Positions 48,694 through 56,859 of a stretch of 64,000 nt of DNA are shown one piece after another. The position numbers and the translations under genes are program-made. Source of the stretch: Jeotgalibaca arthritidis (GTDB lineage Bacteria > Bacillota > Bacilli > Lactobacillales > Aerococcaceae); the NCBI RefSeq assembly GCF_011100465.1, contig NZ_CP049740.1, positions 1,418,001 to 1,482,000 on the forward strand, given 5' to 3'. Under the pieces are notes generated by a model. The model saw only the letters and a program-made list of their open reading frames with translations, ran no database searches and was not told the origin of the DNA. Position 1 is the first letter of the stretch, and every line of letters begins with the position of its first letter.

Positions 48694-50076
48694 ATGACGA
48701 ACAACTATCAGGAACTTCCTGTTAAAAAAAATGAAAAGATTAAGGTAAACTTCGAAGATTTAACCTCTGAAGGCTTAGGCGTGGCGAAAGTTGACGGCTA
48801 CCCATTATTTGTGGTTGATGGTTTACCAGGCGAAACGGCAATTGTAAAGGTAACGAAATTAGGCAAATCATATGGCTTCGCTCGTATTGAAGAACGCTTA
48901 ACGACATCGCAAGATCGTATCCCAACGCGTGACGTGTTAGGAACACGTGTCGGAACGATGCCACTTCAACACTTGCGTTATGAAGCGCAACTGGCATTCA
49001 AGCAAAATATGGTAACGCAAGACTTCAAACGTATTGCAAAATTACCAGATATCGAAGTTCTACCAACAATCGGTATGAACGAGCCATGGGGCTACCGTAA
49101 CAAGGCACAAATTCCGGTTCGTGAAAAAGAAGGAAAACTGCAAACAGGTTTCTTCCGTAAAAATACTCACGAATTGATTCCAATGGAAAACTTCCATATT
49201 CAAGATCCAAAAATTGATGAAGCGATTGTAAAAGTTCGTGACATTCTGCAAGAATTCAATGTGAAAGCTTACGACGAACGTAAACATATCGGAAATATCC
49301 GTCACATTATGGTTCGCCGCGGTTATTACACTGGCGAAATGATGATTGTTTTAGTAACACGTACAGCGAAACTATTCCCTATGAGCAAAATTATTCCAGC
49401 TATCTTGGAAGCTTTGCCAGAAGTAGTCAGTATCGTTCAAAACGTTAACCCAAAACGAAGCAATGTGATTTTAGGCGAAGAAACGATTATCTTGCACGGC
49501 GAAGATCGTTACCATGACCAATTATTAGGCTTAACATTTGGTGTTAGTTCAAAATCTTTCTACCAAATTAACCCACTACAAACTGAAATCCTTTATAAGC
49601 TTGCACTAGAAGCCGCTCAACTAAGCGGTGAAGAAACAGTGATTGATGCTTATTGTGGTATTGGTACAATTTCATTGGCATTAGCTCAAAAAGCGAAACA
49701 AGTTTACGCAATGGAAATCGTTCCTGACGCGATTGAAGTAGCCAAAGAAAATGCAGCAAACAACCAAATTGACAATGTTGTCTTTGAAGTCGGTGCTGCA
49801 GAAGAAGTTATGCCGAAATGGGCAGAAGCAGGTATTAAAGCAGACGTGATCGTTGTTGATCCACCAAGAAAAGGATTGGATGCAGCCTTCATTGAAGCAG
49901 CCGTAGCTGTAAACCCTGAACGCATCGTTTATGTCAGCTGTAACCCAGCGACACTAGCTCGCGATTTAAGAATCCTAGCTGACAACGGCTATGAAGCAAC
50001 TCAAGCCCAACCAGTAGACTTGTTCCCACAAACACTACACGTTGAGACGGTAGTATTGCTAACTAGACAAAAATAA
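48694..50076 (+). CDS. rlmCD: 23S rRNA (uracil-C5)-methyltransferase, RlmCD/RumA family
   Basis: A 460-residue TrmA/RumA-type enzyme. The N-terminal TRAM domain (about 8-65) has LTSEGLGVAKVDGYPLFV; the SAM-binding block YCGIGTISLALAQ, VDPPRKGLD and the nucleophile motif SCNPATLARDL are intact. Gram-positive enzymes methylate U747 and/or U1939. The Cys cluster that holds a 4Fe-4S centre in E. coli RumA is gone: the region just before PLQHLRYEAQ has no Cys, and the whole protein has only two (YCGIG, SCNPA). Its own -10 TATAAT is at 48650-48655. The accessory region starts after it. Confidence 0.92.
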   Translation: MTNNYQELPVKKNEKIKVNFEDLTSEGLGVAKVDGYPLFVVDGLPGETAIVKVTKLGKSYGFARIEERLTTSQDRIPTRDVLGTRVGTMPLQHLRYEAQLAFKQNMVTQDFKRIAKLPDIEVLPTIGMNEPWGYRNKAQIPVREKEGKLQTGFFRKNTHELIPMENFHIQDPKIDEAIVKVRDILQEFNVKAYDERKHIGNIRHIMVRRGYYTGEMMIVLVTRTAKLFPMSKIIPAILEALPEVVSIVQNVNPKRSNVILGEETIILHGEDRYHDQLLGLTFGVSSKSFYQINPLQTEILYKLALEAAQLSGEETVIDAYCGIGTISLALAQKAKQVYAMEIVPDAIEVAKENAANNQIDNVVFEVGAAEEVMPKWAEAGIKADVIVVDPPRKGLDAAFIEAAVAVNPERIVYVSCNPATLARDLRILADNGYEATQAQPVDLFPQTLHVETVVLLTRQK

Positions 50077-50106
50077 GGCTAAAATGCTTATTTTATAAGG
50101 GGTTAA

Positions 50107-50140
50107 GGCTCTCAGGATTTCGGACTTGAGGGTCTTTTTT
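50107..50140 (+). terminator. Terminator of rlmCD
   Basis: GGCTCTCAG / CTTGAGGGTC hairpin (with G-U pair) followed by a T run. Confidence 0.75.
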
Positions 50141-50591
50141 AGTGCTGAAAAGCCCGAAATGACGCGGTTTTAGGGGGTACCCTTGACACTGTAGATTTGC
50201 TATTGCGGTCGAGATTGGACTGACATTGTGGAATGGATAGGTTTGAGGAATTTTGTGATTCGTACCGTTCCGGTGCTCTACGGTGAGGATATAATCACAG
50301 CGAAATTGATACTAATAAATATGCTTGAGACAGCTTACTACTAAGGCTTTTCACTTGTTATATTGAGTGGGAAGTCTTTTTATTTTGCCTTTTTTGAAAG
50401 TGAGGAGAGTGACCGATTTTCAGGGTTGTGTGGGGTGTGTAGGGGATGAATCCTATATCGAAAATAGTGGAGAAAAATTTTCAACACTGTCAATCAAATA
50501 CAAAAATGTTTACGTTCGCGACTATTATTCACTAATCGGATAAAAATTTTACTCGTTGGATGATATAATAGACAATAGTGAGGTGTAGTTT
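50141..50591. other. Non-coding junction before the accessory region
   Basis: No convincing gene. Two hairpins are present: TGTGATT (50254-50260) / AATCACA (50293-50299) with inner ACCG/CGGT, and a terminator-like GGCTTTTCACT / AGTGGGAAGTC with T run (about 50352-50387). An extended -10, TGATATAAT (50561-50569), precedes the Cro-like gene. The left end of the accessory element probably lies here, but no attachment repeat could be identified because the other end is outside the window. Confidence 0.5.
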
Positions 50592-50813
50592 ATGTCGATT
50601 TCTTATAATAAATTATGGAAATTATTGAGTGATTTAAATTTGAACAAAACCCAGCTTCGTGAAATATCTGGAGTTAGTCCCAACGTAATAGCTAAACTTG
50701 GGAAGAATGAATTAGTGTCGATGGAGTCGTTGCTAAAAATTGCGAAAGCGCTTAATGTTGATGCCAGCGAGATAATTAGCTCGAATGTAGATAGGGCGGA
50801 GGGTGACAAGTAA
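50592..50813 (+). CDS. Cro/C1-type HTH regulator of the YeeABC-like cassette
   Basis: A 73-residue single-domain XRE protein (HTH about 18-60: KTQLREISGVSPNVIAKLGKNELVSMESLLKIAKAL). Its stop codon directly abuts the methyltransferase start, so it is the first gene of the cassette. C-regulators of this size commonly control restriction-modification genes. The 67-residue protein at 56641-56844, at the far end of the cassette on the opposite strand, is clearly related. Confidence 0.88.
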   Translation: MSISYNKLWKLLSDLNLNKTQLREISGVSPNVIAKLGKNELVSMESLLKIAKALNVDASEIISSNVDRAEGDK

Positions 50814-53516
50814 ATGGCTAAGAATAAGGTATTAAATATCACAGAGATTGAAGATGGATTAAAGAAGTTAATCTCTGATCGCAGAAGCGGTGAATTCATC
50901 ACAAGTTTTCTAGGCTTTTATGATATTCCGAAAACTTCAATCACTCGTGCCCTCAAGAAGTTCAACGAAGGCGAGCCGTTTGTTATTAAGAACAAGCTCC
51001 ACTACGAAGAAATTGAAGGGGATGTCGTTGTAGCAATTGATGCTATCCAGCATGATATAGCCGATCAAAAATCCAAACCAAGATATATTATGGTCAACGA
51101 TTTTTCGGATATCGCAGCGATTGATACCAAAACTGGTGAGACTCTAAACATTCCGATTGCTGAGCTGCCAGCTAATGCTGATTTCTTCTTAGCCTGGAAC
51201 GGGATTGAGAAAGCGGATTATCAAGCGGAAAATCCAGCCGATCGGAAAGCTGCGGAACGTTTTGCTAAGTTATACGACGTTGTAGCTAAAGATAATCCGG
51301 ATGCTAATGAGCATGCCTTCAACCTATTCTTAATCCGAGTACTCTTCCTATTGTTTGCTGAGGATACGGGCATTATGAATAAAGGCTCATTCACTAATGT
51401 ACTAAAAACAAGAACTTCTGAAGATGGTTCGAATTTCAATGCAGTCATCAAAGACCTTTTCGAAGTTCTTGATATCAACCAATTAGCGAGAAATGGCAAA
51501 GAAGCCTGGTTGTTAGAGTTCCCTTATGTCAATGGGAAACTCTTCGGTGAGCCACACGTAGACTTAGTTTTCTCAAAAGTTTCAAGAGAACTATTAATTG
51601 AGGCCGGGGAGATGCTAAATTGGGATGAAATCAACCCAGATATCTTGGGAGCAATGATTCAATCAGTAGCTTCTGCAGAAGACCGCCATGTTGCTGGTAT
51701 GCACTATACGAGCGTGCCAAATATCATGAAGGTCATTAAGCCTTTGTTCCTAGATGAACTTACTGAAGCTTTTGATAGCCTCAAGACCAGATACGAAGGA
51801 AATGAACTCAAGGATATTACCGAGAAAACCCGAAAGGAAAATAAGAAGGGAATCATCAGTGAGCTTCATGCATTAATTGATAGGATTTCAAAAATCAAGT
51901 TTTTGGATCCTGCTAGCGGATCAGGAAATTTCTTAATCATCGCTTACAAAGAGATCCGACGACTTGAAATTAAGATACTTCAACTATTGGAAGAAATAGA
52001 AGATGATCCGAACATGCCGTTATCATCAATTCACTTGGGTAATTTCAACGGTATTGAGCTCGACGATTTTGCTCATGAAGTAGCTAAACTATCACTCTGG
52101 ATTGCTGAGCACCAGATGAATAAGGAACTCGAAGAAGCCTTGCCGGGTACGATTGCAGAATTGCTTCCACTGAAAGATGCAGGAAATATTCTATGTGCCA
52201 ATTCACTTAGAGTTGATTGGAATGAAGTTCTCCCACACAAAACTGACGATGAAATATATTTGATGGGGAATCCGCCATATTTGGGATCAAAACTCCAAAA
52301 TAAGGAACAGAAAGCAGATTTGGAATATGCTCTTGAGGGAAAGATAAACTCGAAAAGGGTTGATTATATAACCGGTTGGTTTTACAAAGGAACCAAGTTC
52401 ATTGCTAATTCCAGCAATAAGCTAGCTTTTGTCTCGACGAATTCTATTAATCAGGGTGAGCAAGTATCCTATATCTGGCCAACATTGCTTAAAAAATCAG
52501 ATATTAGTTTTGCATATAGTTCGTTTAAGTGGGGAAATAGTGCTAAAGGAAATGCAGGCGTAACTGTTGTGATAATAGGTTTGTGCGATGCGAAAAATAG
52601 TTTGCGGAAGTATCTATTTAATGAGAATGGTAGACTTGAGGTTTCGTATATAAATCCTTATCTAACTTCAGGAAAGATATCACTTGTGTCTACTCATAAT
52701 AAAAGCATAAGTGGTTTACCTGATATCATGTTCGGAAGCATGCCAAATGCCAATGGCTTATTTGATATTTCTCCCGAAGAATATAGCAAAATGGCAGCAA
52801 ACGAGACACGATTTGTAAAGAAAATTGTTGGTGGGAAAACCTTTATTGAGGGTACCATCAATTACACTTATTGGTTTGAAGACGATGAGTTTGCAGTTGC
52901 TAAGTCAAATCCAAAATTTGTTGCACTATTCAATTCGATAAAAGAATATAGAACGAAAAGCAATCGTGCTGCGACCAAAAAACTTGCAAATAGACCTTGG
53001 TCATTTGGTGAAGTTAGATATAAGAAAATGCCTGGGATAATTATACCTGCGACATCATCAGAGGCACGTGATTACGTACCAATGGGCGTGGTTGATGAGG
53101 ATACGATTGTAAACAATTCCGCATATGTAATCTACGGAGGTGAGATCTGGCTTCTAGGTCTCCTCGAATCTCGCATGCACATGGTTTGGTTGGAGTCTGT
53201 AGGAGGGAAACTTGAAACTCGTTATCGATATTCAGCTGGATTGGTTTATAACACCTTCCCGGTAAATAATCTTTCAACACAGCGCAAAAACGAAATCGCA
53301 CGTGTGATGACAGAAATTCTTGATTTACGTGAATACGAAGGCGGCACGTTAGCGGATTTGTATAATACCGCAACCATGCCTGAATCCCTCCGTAAGAAAC
53401 ATGAAGAGTTAGATGGAATTGTGGACCGTGCCTATCAACAACGAACATTTGATTCAGACGAGGAGCGACTTGCGATTTTGCTCAAACTTTATCAGGAGAT
53501 GACCAATAATGACTAG
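50814..53516 (+). CDS. MmeI/YeeA-like N6-adenine DNA methyltransferase
   Basis: A 900-residue class I SAM-dependent methyltransferase. The SAM motif is FLDPASGSGNF (about 363-373) and catalytic NPPY is at 486-489, so it is gamma-type m6A. It includes helical connector segments (RVLFLLFAEDTGIM) and a C-terminal recognition region (MHMVWLESVGGKLETRYRYSAGLVYNTFP), as in MmeI-family proteins. MmeI enzymes carry a D-EXK nuclease N-terminally; residues 1-120 here keep the PRYIMVNDFSDIAAID strand but I see no D...ExK core. This is the B. subtilis YeeA type, followed by yeeB- and yeeC-like genes. It probably marks self DNA. Confidence 0.88.
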   Translation: MAKNKVLNITEIEDGLKKLISDRRSGEFITSFLGFYDIPKTSITRALKKFNEGEPFVIKNKLHYEEIEGDVVVAIDAIQHDIADQKSKPRYIMVNDFSDIAAIDTKTGETLNIPIAELPANADFFLAWNGIEKADYQAENPADRKAAERFAKLYDVVAKDNPDANEHAFNLFLIRVLFLLFAEDTGIMNKGSFTNVLKTRTSEDGSNFNAVIKDLFEVLDINQLARNGKEAWLLEFPYVNGKLFGEPHVDLVFSKVSRELLIEAGEMLNWDEINPDILGAMIQSVASAEDRHVAGMHYTSVPNIMKVIKPLFLDELTEAFDSLKTRYEGNELKDITEKTRKENKKGIISELHALIDRISKIKFLDPASGSGNFLIIAYKEIRRLEIKILQLLEEIEDDPNMPLSSIHLGNFNGIELDDFAHEVAKLSLWIAEHQMNKELEEALPGTIAELLPLKDAGNILCANSLRVDWNEVLPHKTDDEIYLMGNPPYLGSKLQNKEQKADLEYALEGKINSKRVDYITGWFYKGTKFIANSSNKLAFVSTNSINQGEQVSYIWPTLLKKSDISFAYSSFKWGNSAKGNAGVTVVIIGLCDAKNSLRKYLFNENGRLEVSYINPYLTSGKISLVSTHNKSISGLPDIMFGSMPNANGLFDISPEEYSKMAANETRFVKKIVGGKTFIEGTINYTYWFEDDEFAVAKSNPKFVALFNSIKEYRTKSNRAATKKLANRPWSFGEVRYKKMPGIIIPATSSEARDYVPMGVVDEDTIVNNSAYVIYGGEIWLLGLLESRMHMVWLESVGGKLETRYRYSAGLVYNTFPVNNLSTQRKNEIARVMTEILDLREYEGGTLADLYNTATMPESLRKKHEELDGIVDRAYQQRTFDSDEERLAILLKLYQEMTNND

Positions 53517-55464
53517 TAACCTATTTGAAATTAATTTTGACAAGAACCAAACCAAGACGACGAATGATCTTGGTATGCGCGAGATGCAAGAACGCGTTTA
53601 TGAAAAACGTAATTCTACGTATCTTTTAGTTAAGGCTCCACCAGCTTCAGGGAAATCACGAGCGCTCATGTTTGTTGGATTAGATAAGCTTCATAATCAA
53701 GGTATTAAAAAGGTCATCATTGCCGTTCCAGAACGCTCAATTGGTAAGTCGTTTAGGGATACTGAGCTTACTAAATATGGCTTCTATTGGGATTGGAAGG
53801 TTAAACCAAGCAATAATCTGACCATCGGTGGTGGTGAGAAGTCTAAGGTTCAGCATTTTGTTCAGTTTATGAACTCAACTGACCCAAGTGACAATATCTT
53901 GATTGCGACCCATGCCACTCTTCGCTTTGCCTTTGAGGAATTGGATGATGCGACCTTTGATGATACTTTACTAGCTATTGATGAGTTTCATCATGTTAGC
54001 CGTGACGATAACTCGGTTTTGGGAAATGTTCTCCGTAGTATCATGGCGAATTCAACTGCCCATATCCTTGCTATGACTGGGTCGTATTTCCGTGGTGACT
54101 CTGTTCAAATTCTGGAACCAGCTGATGAAGATAAATTTGACAAAGTGACTTATTCCTACTATGAGCAACTCGAAGGCTATAAATATCTAAAATCCTTCGC
54201 AATGGGTTATAGTTTCTATCGCGGAAAATATACTGATGCTTTGGATAAAGTAATTGATGTCAATAAGAAATCCATTATCCATATTCCCAACGTTAATTCG
54301 GGTGAGTCTACTAAAGACAAGTATGCAGAAGTGGATGAAATACTTGATTTATTAACGGACGGTGGTAATATCACACAGAACGAGGACGGCATTTATGAAA
54401 TCGAACGTCCTGACGGAAAAAAACTATTAGTGGCCGACCTCGTGAATGAAGAAGGACGTGAAAAAGTCTCAGCCTATCTAGCAAGTATTACGGATGACAT
54501 CCAGGATCTTGATAAGTTAGATATCATTGTTGCTTTGGGAATGGCAAAAGAAGGCTTCGATTGGCCGTTTGCGGAATATGCATTGACAATTGGCTATCGT
54601 AACTCGTTAACTGAGGTGATTCAAATCATTGGTCGCGTTACGCGTGATAGCGCCAATAAGACTCATGCACAGTTTACAAACCTTATTGCGCAGCCAGATG
54701 CACAGGATGATGAAGTGCTCTTTGCGGTTAATAGCATCATGAAGGCAATTTCTGCTTCATTGCTTATGGAACAGGTGCTTGCACCAGTTTACAAGTTTAA
54801 ACCAAAAGATGATAAGCCAGACAAACCAGGGGATCTTTCAATTAGAGGATTGAAACCTGCTGATACTACGGAACGCACGAAAAAAATCATCGAAAATGAT
54901 ATGGAAGACTTGAAATCGAGTATTTTACAAAGCCAGGATATTCAAAACGCCATTGTTTCAGGTGCTGATGCGAAGATGATTAATAAGACGTTGATTCCAC
55001 GGGTCATCATTGAACGGTATCCTGATTTGACGAATGAAGAGTTAGAAACTGTTCGCCAACATACGGTTGCTGATATCAATATTGCTGCTGGGCGGACAAC
55101 AACCTCTGAAGACGGTAGTCGTGAAATTATCAAGATGGCCGACCGGTTCATTAATATCGATGAATTGAATATTGATTTAATTGATCAAGTGAATCCGTTC
55201 CAACGTGCTTACGAAGTAATTAGTAGCGATATCGACGCACCTACTCTTCGGTTCATTCAGGATTATTTGTCATTAAACAAGTATGATTTTACTGACGAAC
55301 AATTGGTTGCGGCTTATCAAGCTGCTAAGAAGTTCCGTGCAGAAAATGGTCGAAATCCTGATCGAAATAGTAAAGATGATGGTGAGAAATACTTGGCCTT
55401 TGCTTTGCTACGACTTGCTGAGATAAAACGTGAAAGGGAGGCAGCGAAAGAAGATGGCGAATAG
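53509..55464 (+). CDS. SF2 DEAD/DEAH-box helicase, YeeB-like
   Basis: A 651-residue helicase. Motif I APPASGKS (about 43-50), motif II DEFH (about 157-160), motif III-like MTGSYF, motif V/VI region AKEGFDWP and IQIIGRVTRD. Residues about 440-651 are a helical C-terminal domain including an acidic, lysine-rich linker (KPKDDKPDKPGD). It overlaps the methyltransferase gene by eight bases (SD AGGAG within it). In restriction-like systems such helicases translocate on unmodified DNA and bring it to a nuclease; the nuclease here is probably the GIY-YIG protein encoded next. Confidence 0.85.
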   Translation: MTSNLFEINFDKNQTKTTNDLGMREMQERVYEKRNSTYLLVKAPPASGKSRALMFVGLDKLHNQGIKKVIIAVPERSIGKSFRDTELTKYGFYWDWKVKPSNNLTIGGGEKSKVQHFVQFMNSTDPSDNILIATHATLRFAFEELDDATFDDTLLAIDEFHHVSRDDNSVLGNVLRSIMANSTAHILAMTGSYFRGDSVQILEPADEDKFDKVTYSYYEQLEGYKYLKSFAMGYSFYRGKYTDALDKVIDVNKKSIIHIPNVNSGESTKDKYAEVDEILDLLTDGGNITQNEDGIYEIERPDGKKLLVADLVNEEGREKVSAYLASITDDIQDLDKLDIIVALGMAKEGFDWPFAEYALTIGYRNSLTEVIQIIGRVTRDSANKTHAQFTNLIAQPDAQDDEVLFAVNSIMKAISASLLMEQVLAPVYKFKPKDDKPDKPGDLSIRGLKPADTTERTKKIIENDMEDLKSSILQSQDIQNAIVSGADAKMINKTLIPRVIIERYPDLTNEELETVRQHTVADINIAAGRTTTSEDGSREIIKMADRFINIDELNIDLIDQVNPFQRAYEVISSDIDAPTLRFIQDYLSLNKYDFTDEQLVAAYQAAKKFRAENGRNPDRNSKDDGEKYLAFALLRLAEIKREREAAKEDGE

Positions 55465-56590
55465 TTTAGATAGCATCTTTGAAGATGACGCTTTTGATGA
55501 TTTAACCAAGCAAGTTGAAAAAAAGAAAGTTGTAAAACAAGATCCTGAAGTTGCTAAATTTCAGGAGATTATAGACTTTGTGAATGAAAACGGACGAGAG
55601 CCGGAAAAAACACCTGAATGGTCTAGTGAACGTGCATTGTGGGCCCGTCTTAGCGGATTTCGAGGTAAAACTGAAAGAGCTGAGAAGGTTAAGAAGTATG
55701 ACACTTTAGGTTTATTGGAAAAAGAATTCGAGCCAGATGGAGAATTTCTTGCTGACTCAGTTGAAATAGATGACGAGTTGAATTTAGATGATATCTTAGG
55801 CTCAGATGATATGATTGATGATTTTTCAGACTTGTTGGATGTTTCCCGCTATCGTAGAACTGTGAATGCTGCAGATAAAATTGGTCGGAGAAAACATGCA
55901 AGTCACTTTGAGAAATATAAGAACTTATTCGATCAAGTTCATGCAGATATCGCATCTGGTAGACGAAAAATTATCCCGTTTGAACAGTATGATATTCATG
56001 AAAATAGATTCTACATCCAAAATGGTGTAATGATGTATATTGTTTCCATTTCAAAGGATACATTTATAGCTGATAATGGGAAAACAAATGCCAGAATGCA
56101 TGTTGTTTATGAGAACGGAACAGAGAACAAGAATTTGTTGCTGCAATCATTAGCTTCATCGCTTTATTCTACTGAACGTCATGGACGGATGGTGACAGAA
56201 CCGGTAGATGAAGAAACGTTGGCTGAAAGTTTTGGAGAAGAATTTACGACAGGTTATATCTATGTGCTGAAATCATTAAGTACTAATCCAGATATTAGTA
56301 AATGGAACAATCTGTATAAAATTGGATTCACTCGAAATGATGTGGAAAGCAGAATTGCTAATGCAGAAAATGACGTGACCTATTTAAATGCACCAGTGAG
56401 AGTTATGCTTTCTGCTGAGGTGCAAAATGTGAATGCTCAGCTTCTTGAGCGCACCCTACATCATGCATTCCAGGACAAACAAGTTGTCTTTCAGGATGGA
56501 AATTTCAAAAAAGCGACTGAATGGTACATGGTTCCATTGAATGATATTGAATCAAAAATCAATGAAGTAATCGCTGGATTACAAAAATAG
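55454..56590 (+). CDS. T5orf172/GIY-YIG nuclease, YeeC-like
   Basis: A 378-residue protein. Start at ATG 55454, in an overlap with the helicase gene (GTG 55430 is in frame but less likely). The N-terminal half is acidic and helical (about 1-130), with a repeated-like EEKK and DD-rich region similar to the helicase's C-terminal domain segment (both contain E-NGR-P). The C-terminus (about 275-370) is a T5orf172 GIY-YIG domain: GYIYVLKS, NLYKIGFTRNDVESRI, then LERTLHHAF. It is the only recognisable nuclease of the cassette. It is followed by a strong terminator. Confidence 0.85.
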   Translation: MANSLDSIFEDDAFDDLTKQVEKKKVVKQDPEVAKFQEIIDFVNENGREPEKTPEWSSERALWARLSGFRGKTERAEKVKKYDTLGLLEKEFEPDGEFLADSVEIDDELNLDDILGSDDMIDDFSDLLDVSRYRRTVNAADKIGRRKHASHFEKYKNLFDQVHADIASGRRKIIPFEQYDIHENRFYIQNGVMMYIVSISKDTFIADNGKTNARMHVVYENGTENKNLLLQSLASSLYSTERHGRMVTEPVDEETLAESFGEEFTTGYIYVLKSLSTNPDISKWNNLYKIGFTRNDVESRIANAENDVTYLNAPVRVMLSAEVQNVNAQLLERTLHHAFQDKQVVFQDGNFKKATEWYMVPLNDIESKINEVIAGLQK

Positions 56591-56596
56591 TGAAGT

Positions 56597-56635
56597 AAAA
56601 GGCACTGTATTCGATTATGAGTACAGTGCCTTTTT
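56597..56635. terminator. Bidirectional terminator closing the YeeABC-like cassette
   Basis: AAAAGGCACTGTA (56597-56609) / TACAGTGCCTTTTT (56622-56635), a 13-bp perfect stem between convergent genes. Confidence 0.9.
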
Positions 56636-56640
56636 GATAT

Positions 56641-56844
56641 TTAATCGCGAACGATTTCTACGATATCCGATAAATCACAATCAAGTGCTTCACAGATGCG
56701 AAGTAAGATATCTGTTGTTACATTTTCGCCTTTATTTAGTTTTGATAGTGTGGCTGAACTAATATCAGTCATTTTTCTGAGTTGTGCTTTATTCAGTCCT
56801 CTGTCGATTAGGAGCTTCCAAAGCGGATTGTAGCTAAACTTCAT
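56641..56844 (-). CDS. Small Cro/C1-type HTH regulator
   Basis: A 67-residue XRE protein (HTH about 16-55: KAQLRKMTDISSATLSKLNKGENVTTDILLRICEAL). It is the same size class and shares the frame Y-N-LWKLL-D--LNK-QLR with the regulator at 50592, so they are paralogues. Encoded 16 bases downstream of the ABC-3C-like ATPase gene on the same strand, with possible SD in GGAATG. It is thus the last gene of that operon and may be its autoregulator. Confidence 0.88.
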   Translation of the reverse strand: MKFSYNPLWKLLIDRGLNKAQLRKMTDISSATLSKLNKGENVTTDILLRICEALDCDLSDIVEIVRD

Positions 56845-56859
56845 GTAATCATTCCTGTT

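Noticed and set aside
50814-55464. Type I restriction system (hsdMR)
   Set aside because: There is no hsdS; the methyltransferase is of single-chain MmeI type and the helicase lacks a visible HsdR nuclease.
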